From the NCBI RefSeq assembly GCF_008304605.1, contig NZ_PIJY01000030.1, positions 284,361-348,360 of the forward strand: a DNA stretch of 64,000 bases. Reading direction: 5' to 3'. Both the position numbers and the translations under genes were made by a program. The notes below the pieces were generated by a model. That model worked only from the letters and a program-made list of their open reading frames with translations. It made no database searches and was not told where the DNA came from. Source of the stretch: Oceanobacillus polygoni. Its GTDB lineage: Bacteria; Bacillota; Bacilli; Bacillales; Amphibacillaceae. Positions 37,118 to 46,131 of this stretch are shown here, in pieces. The first letter of the stretch is position 1. The number at the start of each line of letters is the position of its first letter.

Positions 37118-37134
37118 AGTTAACTTTACTAACC
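37118..37134 (+). promoter_or_regulatory. Candidate ROK operator, repressor side
   Basis: AGTTAACTTTACTAACC lies just downstream of the promoter, a roadblock or initiation-blocking position. In the 8-7-8 frame of the best copy (44204-44226) it reads ATTAATAA, 7 nt, TTACTAAC. Confidence 0.65.
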
Positions 37135-37147
37135 TATCGAAACATTA

Positions 37148-38356
37148 TTGAATTTGAAAGGAGTGAAAATTATCGCTATCCGTAGTGTCCCCACAGATTC
37201 CAACTTACTAAAACTTTTAAACAAACGGAAAGTCTTACATTATATTCAACGGAAAGATGGACATTCTCGATCTGATATTGCAAAAGCACTAAAACTAAGT
37301 AAACCTACAGTCTCTAATATAGTTGATGAACTTTTAGAAGAAGGATGGATTCGAGAGAAAGAAAGTGAAAGAGCTAGTTCAGCAGGTGGCCGGAAACCAT
37401 TTCAAATTTTCTTTAATGAAAACGCAGCCTATATTGTTGGAATTGATATTGGCGGGACATTAGTAGAAATCGCCATTATGAATTTAGCCGGGAAACTAAT
37501 AAGTAAGACCGCTTTTTCCACCCAAAAGCATGTAGGTAATAACTTTATCCAAACAATTGCCAACTACGTAAACACCCTTACAGAGCAAAACGGACTAGAA
37601 AGCAGCCAGTTATTCGGAGTTGGCGTTGGCGTTCCAGGTATTACGGATGTTGATAGTGGAATTGTCATTGATGCGCCAAGCCTGAGTTGGAAAAATGTAC
37701 CGCTTCAATCTCAACTTGAATCCCTTCTCTCATGTCCTGTTTATATTGATAATGATGTAAATGTTGCGGCGCTGGGTGAATATTGGAAAGGTGCTGGTAG
37801 AAAAAATAATAATATGATTATGATTACACTAGGTACTGGTATCGGGTGTGGAATTATAATTAATGGACAGCTTTATCGTGGAGCTTCATACGCAGCTGGA
37901 GAAATTGGTTATATGGTGACAGATAAAGATGCTGCTGATAAAAAGTATGAGCAAACATTTAGTGGCTACGGATTTTTAGATAGTCATGTTGGAGGACCAT
38001 CCATTGCAAAAAGAATGCTTAACCATGCCGAAAAAAGAGAAGAAAAATGGACTGCGAAAAAAGTTTTTCAAATGGCAATAGATGGCGATCAACTAGCTTT
38101 AGATACGATAAACGATTCCCTATCGCACCTTTCTTTTGCATTAATTAATGTTATTTCCATTATCAACCCAGAGAGAGTTGTATTAGGTGGCGGCATTTCT
38201 AAATCAATGCATCACTTTTTACCACATATAACTTCCACCCTAGAGAAACACTTACCTGTTCAAACGGATATCACTATCACAACGGTTGAAGATGTCTCTT
38301 TATTAGGTGCTGGTTACCTCATACTTAAAGAACACGAGTCAATTTTAAAAGTATAA
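37148..38356 (+). CDS. ROK-family repressor (NagC/XylR type)
   Basis: Up to 402 aa. An N-terminal winged helix (about residues 18-75, with SRSDIAKALKLSKPTVSNIVDEL) precedes a sugar-kinase-like ROK domain (VGIDIGGTLVEIAIMNL, then GVGVGVPGITD and ITLGTGIGCGIIINGQ). The usual ROK zinc-site cysteine motif is not evident. The start is unclear: the GAAAGGAG site at 37156-37163 is followed at proper spacing only by ATT (37169) or ATC (37172), while TTG 37148 and TTG 37154 lie before or within it. It probably represses the ABC operon and lyase through the shared motif, with a sugar as inducer. Confidence 0.88.
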   Translation: MNLKGVKIIAIRSVPTDSNLLKLLNKRKVLHYIQRKDGHSRSDIAKALKLSKPTVSNIVDELLEEGWIREKESERASSAGGRKPFQIFFNENAAYIVGIDIGGTLVEIAIMNLAGKLISKTAFSTQKHVGNNFIQTIANYVNTLTEQNGLESSQLFGVGVGVPGITDVDSGIVIDAPSLSWKNVPLQSQLESLLSCPVYIDNDVNVAALGEYWKGAGRKNNNMIMITLGTGIGCGIIINGQLYRGASYAAGEIGYMVTDKDAADKKYEQTFSGYGFLDSHVGGPSIAKRMLNHAEKREEKWTAKKVFQMAIDGDQLALDTINDSLSHLSFALINVISIINPERVVLGGGISKSMHHFLPHITSTLEKHLPVQTDITITTVEDVSLLGAGYLILKEHESILKV

Positions 38357-38369
38357 GTTTTTATTTTAA

Positions 38370-38394
38370 TTTAAAGAGACTTCGGTCCTTTAAA
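38370..38394 (+). promoter_or_regulatory. Intercistronic UUCG hairpin before the binding-protein gene
   Basis: TTAAAG-A-GAC pairs with GTC-CTTTAA across a TTCG tetraloop, 24 nt before the start of the solute-binding gene. Without a U-run it is more likely a stabilising or processing element than a terminator, and could help the binding protein be made in excess. Confidence 0.5.
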
Positions 38395-38417
38395 ATATTT
38401 TAATAGGGGGTTTTATT

Positions 38418-39707
38418 ATGTTTAAAAGGTGGCAATTGGCTCTACTTGTAATATTGTTATCGATTGTAATGGCAGCATGCTCTAGTGATGATGAAAGTTC
38501 TGCAAATCAAGAAGATGGCGATATCACACTTGAATACTGGCAATATTCATTTGATTCAAAGGTCAGTTTGATGGATGAATTAATTGCGGAATTCGAAGAA
38601 GCAAACCCTGGGATTAAAGTAAAACAAACTAATTTCCCATATGATCAATACAATGAACAGGTAGCTGCACAAGTTCCAGCTGGTAGAGGACCTGATGTCA
38701 TTAACCTGTTCTACGGTTGGGTTCCTACCTATGTAGATGCTGGTTATTTACAGCCGCTACCACAGGATGCTTTTCCACATGAAGATATAGAAAGTGAGTT
38801 TTTCCCATTAGTAGAGGCTACTAAAATGGATGGTGAATATTGGACAATACCAACTGCTGTAAGAACGCTCGCATTATTCTATAATAAGGACCTATTTGAA
38901 GAAGCAGGACTTGACCCTAATTCCCCTCCTGAAACATGGGAAGAACTAGAAGATTATGCCGTACAATTAACTAAAGCTGATGGCAACGGTCGTTTAGAAC
39001 AATCTGGAATGGCATGGGAACCAGCACAGCAAGGTCACCATTGGCTTAGAGATGGCCTTACCCTTCAAGCGAGTGGTCAAGTATTAAGTGAAGATCGCAA
39101 AGAAGTTGTTTGGGCGAATGATCCCGCTGGGTTGGAAGCATTTAAATATTGGCTAAGTTTCCCATCTGAACTTGGAACGTCTGAACAAGGCTTTTATACG
39201 GATGATGTGACAGCCTTTGTAACAGAAAAGGCTGCTATGAATATTGATGGTTCATTTCGGGTTGGTACACTACAAAATGACGCACCCGATTTGAATTATG
39301 CAATAGCTCCACTTCCAGGAAAAGATGGACTATCAACAAATGCTTCTTTCTGGACAAATGGAATTACAGCTCGAGTTGAAGGCGAGAAACTAGAAGCTGC
39401 TACAAAGTTTTTAGAGTTTTTAACTAGTGACGATGTTATGGAAAGATGGCTAGACGCTACGGGTGAGTTACCTGCAAAAGAATCTGTTGCCATGCAGGAT
39501 AAATATGTAAACGATGAAATTTATGGTCCTTTTATCGAATCCTTGCCTTTTGCTAATGCACATTTTTTTGTTGATGAAACTCGGGAACGGGATCTTGTTA
39601 TTGACGCTGCTAACCGCGTGTTAATGGAAGGTCAAGACCCCGAAGAGGCATTTAATCAATTAGTAGAAGCTACCCAAAAACTCTATGATGAATACTGGGA
39701 AGAATAA
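38418..39707 (+). CDS. Sugar ABC transporter solute-binding lipoprotein
   Basis: 429 aa; ATG 38418 follows AGGGGGG. The signal peptide ends in a lipobox (IVMAACSS, lipid anchor at Cys21) and the mature part is a family-1 sugar-binding protein: ITLEYWQYSFDSKVSLMDELI, GRGPDVINLFYGWVPTYVDAGYL and YWTIPTAVRTLALFYNKDLF. It captures a sugar or oligosaccharide at the cell surface for the two permeases that follow. Substrate is unknown; the neighbouring deacetylases suggest an amino sugar. Confidence 0.92.
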   Translation: MFKRWQLALLVILLSIVMAACSSDDESSANQEDGDITLEYWQYSFDSKVSLMDELIAEFEEANPGIKVKQTNFPYDQYNEQVAAQVPAGRGPDVINLFYGWVPTYVDAGYLQPLPQDAFPHEDIESEFFPLVEATKMDGEYWTIPTAVRTLALFYNKDLFEEAGLDPNSPPETWEELEDYAVQLTKADGNGRLEQSGMAWEPAQQGHHWLRDGLTLQASGQVLSEDRKEVVWANDPAGLEAFKYWLSFPSELGTSEQGFYTDDVTAFVTEKAAMNIDGSFRVGTLQNDAPDLNYAIAPLPGKDGLSTNASFWTNGITARVEGEKLEAATKFLEFLTSDDVMERWLDATGELPAKESVAMQDKYVNDEIYGPFIESLPFANAHFFVDETRERDLVIDAANRVLMEGQDPEEAFNQLVEATQKLYDEYWEE

Positions 39708-39776
39708 ACAATCTTTAACAAAGGGATCAAGGTGGCATGGCATACCTTGGTCCCTACCACTTAAAGGAGGTGCGAC

Positions 39777-40751
39777 ATGGAGCAATTTAAATCTCCACAG
39801 AACCAGAACAACAAAACAAATCTAGCTAAAAAGAAAAAGACTTCCCTTCTTCATAAATTTCGAGGAAACCTTAAATATCAAAAGTATTTATTTGTATACA
39901 CTTGTTTATTGCTTCCAATTATTTTTTATCTTGGCATCCGAATTTTACCTACTCTATTTACGTTTAATGTGGGATTTAGAGATTGGAACCTTCTTTCCAC
40001 AGATATACAACCTTTTGTTGGTATAGAAAATTATGTAACACTATTTCAAGATGAAATCTTTATTAAATCCATTTTTAATACACTCATCTATATTATTCTG
40101 GGTGTTTCTGGTCAATTATTATTTGGGATAATTGTAGCATTATTACTTCATAAAATTAATCGATTTGTTGGTTTTTTTAGAGTCATCTATTTTATTCCCT
40201 ATGTAACTAGTATTGTTGCAATTAGTTGGGTATTCCAGTGGATTTTAATGGGTAACGGGATTATCAATGATGTATTAGTTAATCTTGGGTTCCCTGCTCA
40301 GCCATTCTTAAACTCACCAGATCAAGCAATTTATGTCATCATCGCAGCAATGATTTGGCAATCGATTGGTTTTCAGATGGTTCTCTTCTTAGCTGGGTTA
40401 GAAAATATACCAGAAATGCTTTATGAAGCTGCTGATATTGATGGAGCAACCGGTTGGCAAAAATTTTGGCATGTCACTGTTCCATTACTAAATCCAACGA
40501 TTGTATTTTCTGCAGTAATTGGAACGATTACCTTTATCCAAGTTTCCTTTACCCAGGTCATTAATATGAGTATGGATGGAAGTGGCGGTCCTTTAAACTC
40601 TACCCTTTCAGTTGTTGTTTATATTTACCAGCTGGCCTTCAAGCAATTTGATATGGGGTTAGCTTCTGCGGCAACCGTCATATTATTCTTATTCATACTA
40701 GCTTTAACGATATTCCAAATGAAAGTTTTAACGAAGAAATTTGATTACTAG
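39777..40751 (+). CDS. Sugar ABC transporter permease (MalF/UgpA type)
   Basis: 324 aa; ATG 39777 follows AAAGGAGG. A basic cytosolic start of about 35 residues leads into six membrane helices. The coupling EAA loop is present (MLYEAADIDGATGWQKFWHVTVP). Pairs with the next gene to form the channel. No ATPase gene is in the cluster; such importers in Bacillota commonly share an MsmX-type ATPase encoded elsewhere. Confidence 0.93.
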   Translation: MEQFKSPQNQNNKTNLAKKKKTSLLHKFRGNLKYQKYLFVYTCLLLPIIFYLGIRILPTLFTFNVGFRDWNLLSTDIQPFVGIENYVTLFQDEIFIKSIFNTLIYIILGVSGQLLFGIIVALLLHKINRFVGFFRVIYFIPYVTSIVAISWVFQWILMGNGIINDVLVNLGFPAQPFLNSPDQAIYVIIAAMIWQSIGFQMVLFLAGLENIPEMLYEAADIDGATGWQKFWHVTVPLLNPTIVFSAVIGTITFIQVSFTQVINMSMDGSGGPLNSTLSVVVYIYQLAFKQFDMGLASAATVILFLFILALTIFQMKVLTKKFDY

Positions 40752-40769
40752 AATAGGAGGTGTGGAAGG

Positions 40770-41579
40770 ATGAGATTCCGACGCTTATTGCCGTATCTAC
40801 TTTTAATAATTGGTTCTGTTATTATGTTGTTTCCATTCATTTGGATGGTATCTACTTCCTTAAAAGCACCATTAGATATATTTAATTTGAGCATTATCCC
40901 TGAAAATCCAACCTTAGCGAATTATATTAAAATTCTTGAGGAGAGCATGTTCATTAAATGGTTTATGAATAGTATTATTGTCGCTCTGATTACGACGATA
41001 AGCGTTTTGTTTTTTGACACACTCGTTGGATATATTATCGCCAAGTTCTCCTTTGTTGGTCGTACAGTTATTTTCATCTTAATATTAAGTACGTTAATGG
41101 TTCCAACAGAAATGCTAATTATCCCGTGGTATATGATGAGTTCAGAATTTGGATGGACAGACACATACTGGGGTGTTCTTTTCCCAGGTCTCATGACAGG
41201 TTTTGGAGTATTTTTAATGCGACAGTTTATGGAGCAAATCCCTGATGATTTACTCAATGCTGCACGAGTTGATGGAATGAACGAGTATGCCATCTTCTTT
41301 AAAATTGCTGTTCCACAAGTTTGGCCAGCGATATCAGCATTAGGTATTTTTACATTCCTTAGTAACTGGAACGCATTTCTATGGCCGTTAATTGTCATTG
41401 AATCACCTAGTTTACGAACACTGCCGGTGGGATTATCATTCTTTTCCTCCGGCGAAGCTGAGTCCCAGTGGCATCTCATTATGACTGGGGCAACTATTTC
41501 GGTTATCCCATTAATTCTAGTATTTATCCTCCTACAGCGTCATATCATCAAAGGTATTACATTAACTGGTATGAAATAA
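40770..41579 (+). CDS. Sugar ABC transporter permease (MalG/UgpE type)
   Basis: 269 aa with six membrane helices; ATG 40770 follows AGGAGG. EAA loop: LLNAARVDGMNEYAIFFKIAVP. The start (PYLLLIIGSVIMLFPFIWMVSTSLK) is typical of the family. Last gene of the ABC operon, ending at a convergent terminator shared with the PIG-L gene. Confidence 0.93.
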   Translation: MRFRRLLPYLLLIIGSVIMLFPFIWMVSTSLKAPLDIFNLSIIPENPTLANYIKILEESMFIKWFMNSIIVALITTISVLFFDTLVGYIIAKFSFVGRTVIFILILSTLMVPTEMLIIPWYMMSSEFGWTDTYWGVLFPGLMTGFGVFLMRQFMEQIPDDLLNAARVDGMNEYAIFFKIAVPQVWPAISALGIFTFLSNWNAFLWPLIVIESPSLRTLPVGLSFFSSGEAESQWHLIMTGATISVIPLILVFILLQRHIIKGITLTGMK

Positions 41580-41589
41580 TTTACGTTAA

Positions 41590-41631
41590 AATATCCCAAT
41601 CGGATTGGTGAATCCGATTGGGATTATTTTT
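41590..41631. terminator. Convergent terminator (ABC operon / PIG-L gene)
   Basis: ATCCCAATCGGATT pairs with AATCCGATTGGGAT (14 bp, loop GGTG), followed by TATTTTTATT on the plus strand. Confidence 0.9.
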
Positions 41632-44131
41632 ATTCTACTCCATAGCTAATTAGGTTTGTGAATACACGGTAAGCACCAGGTACTTGATTATCGATTTGTC
41701 GATAGAATACTAAATTCGTATATAGATAGGTACCCTCGCCATATTCGGCAAGCAAGATCCCACTCGTAAATGGATCTTCATCTGGATCAGCCATGCTAAC
41801 CAATGTCTCATAGCGTTCATCCCAATTCATTGGAAAATAGAGTCCTCTTTCTTGCACCCAATTATCCCAGTCGTGATTCGTAATTTCATTTGGGTAGTTA
41901 AATAACTTATGCTCGGGTTGTGTTAACGTTACTTCTGCATGCACGTCAGTTACGCGCCATTGAATGGACGGATTACCAATTTCTAATGGATACGGTGCGG
42001 TTGTATCTGTATTCCAGTTGTCATCTGGTTTATGATACTGTACCACGTAATGTCCTCCGCTCTCTACATATTCTAGCAATCTTTCATTATTTTCAGCTAG
42101 ATCAGGTCGAGAAAGATATGCTCTTATTCCTGTAACAATCGCATCATACTGTGTCAAATCACCTGAAGCAAGGTCTGCTTCTGTAAGTTTCGTCACGTCC
42201 ATCCCTGTATCTATTAAATAGTCAGCAACTTCGTCGAAACCACTTTCGATATAACCAACTTTTAAGTTGTTAGGTAGTAGCAACTCAAATGCAACGGTGT
42301 TGACTGTTGCAGGGTATTGAAAATATGAATCTTTAATATGGTCATAACTAATTTTCTGAACGGTCGTATCAAAGATTGCTCCATTTGCTTCAGCAAAAAC
42401 ATCGAAAGAATAATCTCCTTCTGTAATATCTGATGGCGGACTAACAGTAAACGTAACCTCTTCTATTTCATGCTGCTCTGTAAATGAAACTTCCTTCTCT
42501 ACTGGATTACTTGTCCAACCCTCCGGGAGATTTAACGAAACAATTGCATCTTTCTTACCGTTATAATAGTTCTTTACTTGAACTTTAACAGGAATTTCTT
42601 CTTGAATATCAGCTGTATTGATTGTTAAGTTTTCCGGACTTGGAGCTACACTTAACTCAGGTAATACAGCAACAGTGCGATTAAACTCTATTAATTTACC
42701 AGACGTTTGCCCTTTTTCTTTAAATTCAACTTTCCCCATTAGGGTTGACTCATCATACGGTGCATAATATGGTTCATCTTCTGGCACCCTTATATCAAAA
42801 GTTACTTTCTTGGATTCATTCGGTTTTAAATGTTTCACTTTCTGTGTTCTGTCTCCACCCCAAGATTCCGGGGTCACCAGTGTTGCATCAATATGTTTTA
42901 TTTTCTGGTTGCCCTCATTTGTAATTGTCATGGTTACTTGACCTTCCGAACCAGGTGTTAATACCTCCGTGTTGATTTCCATTTCCATATGAAGGCTAGA
43001 AGCTGCAAAACTCACCTCATGTAATTGCTCTTCTTTTAATTCAAGCTTATGAAGTAAATCATTCTTTAGATCACTTGACATTTTCGCTTTTCCTACTAAT
43101 TTTTGAATCCTCTTTACATCCTTATGCGCGGATTGTGATACCGATAAAATCGCTTCTCTATCTGGATAGAGCTCGACAATTTCATCCAATTTTTGCTGTA
43201 ACTTATTTAATTGCGTTTTCACATTTTTCGCTGGAACAATTTCTGCCCATTCATTAAAGTTGTATGGGATACCCGCAAACAACTCATTCGGATAATCTGT
43301 ATGAACAGCTTCCTTTATCAATTCTAAGTGTGTTTGTCTAGGTTCGGCTGGAATATCCCTCCCCATCCCCTGACTTTTGTGCATATATCTTGACTCCTCT
43401 CCCAGCTGGGGATATGTCATTTCATATACAGGGTCATAATCACCAATTTCTATTGAAGTTGTTGCAGTTTCTTCCGATTCAGCAGGTAAATACAACTTTT
43501 TTACTTGCCAAGTGGATAATCCCTCTTCTAGCTGTTCTGGGAAAACAGTTGGATCAGCCGCATCTTCAAATGCTTGTTCAGATAAGATCGTTATCGCCCT
43601 ATGGTGGCCATGCTGACTTTCAACATCCCGAAAAGAGGGCATTACAATGTCAGGCTGATAAGTTCGAATGAATCGAATAAAGCGTTCGTAGGTTAATTCC
43701 TCTCCCCATTTCTCCAACGTTTCATCTGGGGATTTGGAAAATCCAAAATCATAGATAGGGTCCGATGTAGTCTCACTTAAATGATATGCCTTCACCCCGG
43801 TAATTTTAGCTGCTTCAATCATCTCATTACTACGGATAATCCCTAAACCATTATCCAACTCTGTCCCAATCTCATTCTGTCCTCCTTCACCACGATTCGC
43901 AATTAAGCTTGAAGTTTTCACACCCAACCCTCTAGATAAGTAAGCAAGAAAATCACTGCGTTCATCATCCGGATGTGCTCCTGTGTTTAAAAATGTCACT
44001 GTAGTATTTAGTGGTTTTACTGCATTCCATAGTTCAACATCATGGTGACCATCTTCCTTCGCGTTACCTTTTAAAGGAATAAAAGATACGATGAGCAGTA
44101 GAATCAACAAGTAATGAAGCACCTTTCTCAT
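41630..44131 (-). CDS. Secreted PIG-L-family deacetylase, multidomain
   Basis: 833 aa from ATG 44131, 8 nt after AAAGGGG (an in-frame ATG six codons upstream lacks a site). Order: signal peptide (to about Ala24), PIG-L/LmbE deacetylase (AHPDDE at 51-56 with metal ligands; HGHHRAI), a helical linker, a beta-sandwich NEW3/CARDB-like domain (about 390-490), a second sandwich, and a C-terminal domain resembling glutamine-amidotransferase/ThuA folds (about 640-830, with YIESGFDEVADYLIDTGMD). PIG-L enzymes deacetylate GlcNAc-type sugars. It shares an operator-like site with the ROK cluster, so it may act outside the cell on the glycan that the importer takes up. No wall anchor seen. Confidence 0.87.
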   Translation of the reverse strand: MRKVLHYLLILLLIVSFIPLKGNAKEDGHHDVELWNAVKPLNTTVTFLNTGAHPDDERSDFLAYLSRGLGVKTSSLIANRGEGGQNEIGTELDNGLGIIRSNEMIEAAKITGVKAYHLSETTSDPIYDFGFSKSPDETLEKWGEELTYERFIRFIRTYQPDIVMPSFRDVESQHGHHRAITILSEQAFEDAADPTVFPEQLEEGLSTWQVKKLYLPAESEETATTSIEIGDYDPVYEMTYPQLGEESRYMHKSQGMGRDIPAEPRQTHLELIKEAVHTDYPNELFAGIPYNFNEWAEIVPAKNVKTQLNKLQQKLDEIVELYPDREAILSVSQSAHKDVKRIQKLVGKAKMSSDLKNDLLHKLELKEEQLHEVSFAASSLHMEMEINTEVLTPGSEGQVTMTITNEGNQKIKHIDATLVTPESWGGDRTQKVKHLKPNESKKVTFDIRVPEDEPYYAPYDESTLMGKVEFKEKGQTSGKLIEFNRTVAVLPELSVAPSPENLTINTADIQEEIPVKVQVKNYYNGKKDAIVSLNLPEGWTSNPVEKEVSFTEQHEIEEVTFTVSPPSDITEGDYSFDVFAEANGAIFDTTVQKISYDHIKDSYFQYPATVNTVAFELLLPNNLKVGYIESGFDEVADYLIDTGMDVTKLTEADLASGDLTQYDAIVTGIRAYLSRPDLAENNERLLEYVESGGHYVVQYHKPDDNWNTDTTAPYPLEIGNPSIQWRVTDVHAEVTLTQPEHKLFNYPNEITNHDWDNWVQERGLYFPMNWDERYETLVSMADPDEDPFTSGILLAEYGEGTYLYTNLVFYRQIDNQVPGAYRVFTNLISYGVE

Positions 44132-44203
44132 TTTTGTAACCCCTTTCATTATTAGGTTAGTTCAATACTTTAAACCTGCTACCTCCTTTTCACATTAAGG
44201 TTA

Positions 44204-44226
44204 GTTAGTAATCTAAACTTACTAAC
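44204..44226 (-). promoter_or_regulatory. Candidate ROK operator, PIG-L side
   Basis: A perfect inverted repeat: GTTAGTAA, 7 nt, TTACTAAC, 73-95 nt upstream of the PIG-L start. Its right half matches the ROK-promoter site (TTACTAAC). Confidence 0.7.
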
Positions 44227-44346
44227 TTTTCAGAATTAACTTCTCATAAAAACAATATCAAGTTAAAACTTCATTGTAAATATTAGATTTGTCCTATTTT
44301 TCTAATAATGAGAGGAGTGAAGTGGTATAAAAGATGCTATTGAACA

Positions 44347-44396
44347 TAAAAAGTCTTGATATACAAAATGATAAATAACATTTCTATATCAAGACA
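44347..44396 (-). terminator. Terminator of the gntR-chbG unit
   Basis: GTCTTGATATA pairs with TATATCAAGAC (11 bp) across a 21-nt loop; on the minus strand TTTTTATG follows. Confidence 0.75.
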
Positions 44397-44446
44397 GACT
44401 TAATCAGTGTTCTATACGAATCATTGAGCTCTATTTGTTAGATATT

Positions 44447-45148
44447 TTAACTAAAATCCTCTACCCAGCTAGGAACTTCTAAATCACATAGTATCTCGAG
44501 CTCCTGTTCTCTTTTCTCTATATAAGAACTAATTTCTTTAAGGTCTTGATCAACGATTGCGGGATGTGTCATTACTTCAACAGAAGCAGTGTCTAGGTGT
44601 TGTAATTTATTAAATATCTCATAATCAACACCCTCACCGTAAAAATCCAACCAAAGTGTTTCTGTAAGTAGAATTTCTGGATTTCCTTTTAAAGATTCAA
44701 CATAGCGAACAGGAACATTGTATCGCTGAGCTAATTTAACAACAACTTCTTTCAACGGCTCCCATCCATGTATATGGTGATGGCTGTCAATGTGATGGAG
44801 GGGTAGACCTGTAGCTAAAAATGCATCGATTTGTGCGCACCATTCTCGCTCTACTGCATCTACATCAGCGACTCCCATTTCTATAAATGTATTTCTAAAT
44901 TTAAAAAATCCTTGATCATCGAGAAGTGTCGGGACACTCCCACTAATCGGTTTACCCCAGGTTAGTACAAGATGAATGCCTACTTTTAGTAATGGATGCT
45001 TTTTTGCTTGTGAAACTGCATGGTTTACTGCTTTTCCATTCATCATTAAAGTTGTCGATCTGACAACTCCATCTTTATGCGCTTTAATAATTCCATCCGT
45101 AACACCTTTTGTTAATCCAAAATCGTCTGCATTAAATAATACTTTCAT
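44447..45148 (-). CDS. chbG: ChbG/YdjC-family chitooligosaccharide deacetylase
   Basis: 233 aa; ATG 45148 follows AAGGGGGG. YdjC signatures: VLFNADDFGLTKGVTDGIIKAH with metal-binding Asp-Asp, VGIHLVLTWGKPI with His, and HHIDSHHHIH. ChbG removes one acetyl group from chitobiose (6-phosphate), making the substrate fit for the phospho-glycosidase and the inducer form in E. coli. It is co-transcribed with the GntR gene upstream (27 nt gap) and divergent from the PTS/GH4 operon, matching a chitobiose role. Confidence 0.88.
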   Translation of the reverse strand: MKVLFNADDFGLTKGVTDGIIKAHKDGVVRSTTLMMNGKAVNHAVSQAKKHPLLKVGIHLVLTWGKPISGSVPTLLDDQGFFKFRNTFIEMGVADVDAVEREWCAQIDAFLATGLPLHHIDSHHHIHGWEPLKEVVVKLAQRYNVPVRYVESLKGNPEILLTETLWLDFYGEGVDYEIFNKLQHLDTASVEVMTHPAIVDQDLKEISSYIEKREQELEILCDLEVPSWVEDFS

Positions 45149-45175
45149 CGATAGTCCCCCCTTAAATACTTCCGA

Positions 45176-45904
45176 TTATTCTCCCAACTGGTAATTCCGC
45201 TCAATCATGAAATTTGTCTTATCACCACGGAAAAACGAACGGGAAAATTCTACTTTTTTGCCTTTATCGTCTTCGGCAATTGTTTCGATATAAAAACATG
45301 GTGTTCCTACTTCACAGCCTAAATGCATACAAGAACGTTCATCTGCAAGTGTTATCTCAATTTGTTCAGTTGTTTTGGCGATGTGAACATGGAATTTTTC
45401 TTTTAATGATGCATACAAAGATGTTTCTGCATGTTCTTTCGTTATCCCCGGGGCAATATCCCATGGAATATAAGCTATTTCATATTGTGTTGGTTCACCA
45501 TTTGCCTTGCGAACCCGTTCAATTCGCTGTATCGGATCATTGATAGATACATCAAGAGATTGCTGCAAAATTTCATTGGCTGGAACAACATGAATATCTA
45601 TTAAAGTTATCTCTGCTTTTTTACCCTGAACAGCAATCTGATCACTATACCGTTTTACAGTTTGGGACAGTGTCTGCTTCACCTTTTGATCAGCGACAAA
45701 GGTCCCCTTCCCCTGCTGCCGTACTAAATAACCTTCAAGGGTAAGCTGATTTAAAGCTGTTCTCACAGTCGTTCTACTCACATCAAAGTCCTTACAGAGT
45801 TCCAACTCTGGAGGTATTTTTTCTCCCTTTTTATATTCATTTGACTTAATACGATTCAATAATTCTTCTTTTATATAGGCATGCAGTGATTGGTTTTTTT
45901 CCAT
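45176..45904 (-). CDS. GntR/UTRA-family regulator of the PTS cluster
   Basis: 242 aa: winged helix (residues about 8-75, ELELCKDFDVSRTTVRTALNQL) plus a UTRA ligand domain (about 95-235), as in YvoA/NagR and TreR, which bind phosphosugars. ATG 45904 follows GAAGGAG. It is divergent from the GH4-PTS operon, and the 227-nt gap between them has several short palindromes that may be its operators. Probably a repressor released by a phosphorylated disaccharide or amino sugar. Confidence 0.9.
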   Translation of the reverse strand: MEKNQSLHAYIKEELLNRIKSNEYKKGEKIPPELELCKDFDVSRTTVRTALNQLTLEGYLVRQQGKGTFVADQKVKQTLSQTVKRYSDQIAVQGKKAEITLIDIHVVPANEILQQSLDVSINDPIQRIERVRKANGEPTQYEIAYIPWDIAPGITKEHAETSLYASLKEKFHVHIAKTTEQIEITLADERSCMHLGCEVGTPCFYIETIAEDDKGKKVEFSRSFFRGDKTNFMIERNYQLGE

Positions 45905-46131
45905 GTCTGTACTCCTTCAAACATTGTATATGTAAAGTGTACAAGATATAAGAAATAATAACAATACTTATAATTGTAATTACAACTTATGAAATATGTA
46001 TGGACATCACAATAATTGTATGATACATTTTTATTACAGAAGCAAATGACTTATCACAATGAAATTCATGCGCTTGTTAAAAGCAATAATTTTAAAGCGT
46101 TTCCAAATACATCATAAGGAGTTCATACAAA
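45905..46131. promoter_or_regulatory. Divergent control region of the chitobiose-type PTS cluster
   Basis: Three dyads are visible: TTGTATA-N7-TGTACAA (about 45924-45944), TTGTAATTACAA (45974-45985, perfect) and TGTATGATACA (46017-46027, perfect). All centre on TGTA/TACA arms, so any could serve the GntR regulator. A cre-like site follows at 46092-46105. Promoter hexamers were not clear. Confidence 0.5.
46092..46105 (+). promoter_or_regulatory. cre-like site upstream of the GH4-PTS operon
   Basis: TTAAAGCGTTTCCA matches the cre consensus at 12 of 14 positions, 27 nt before the GH4 start, where CcpA would block. Confidence 0.55.

Larger units (their letters stand above)
44132..44446 (-). other. 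Intergenic region between chbG and the PIG-L gene
   Basis: No gene. It holds the chbG terminator (44347-44396), the best copy of the ROK operator-like palindrome (44204-44226) and a second partial GGTTAGTT motif near 44152. Confidence 0.6.

Noticed and set aside
40922..41479. 185-codon frame antisense to the second sugar permease
   Set aside because: Opposite a clear MalG-type gene; no ribosome binding site and no domain.
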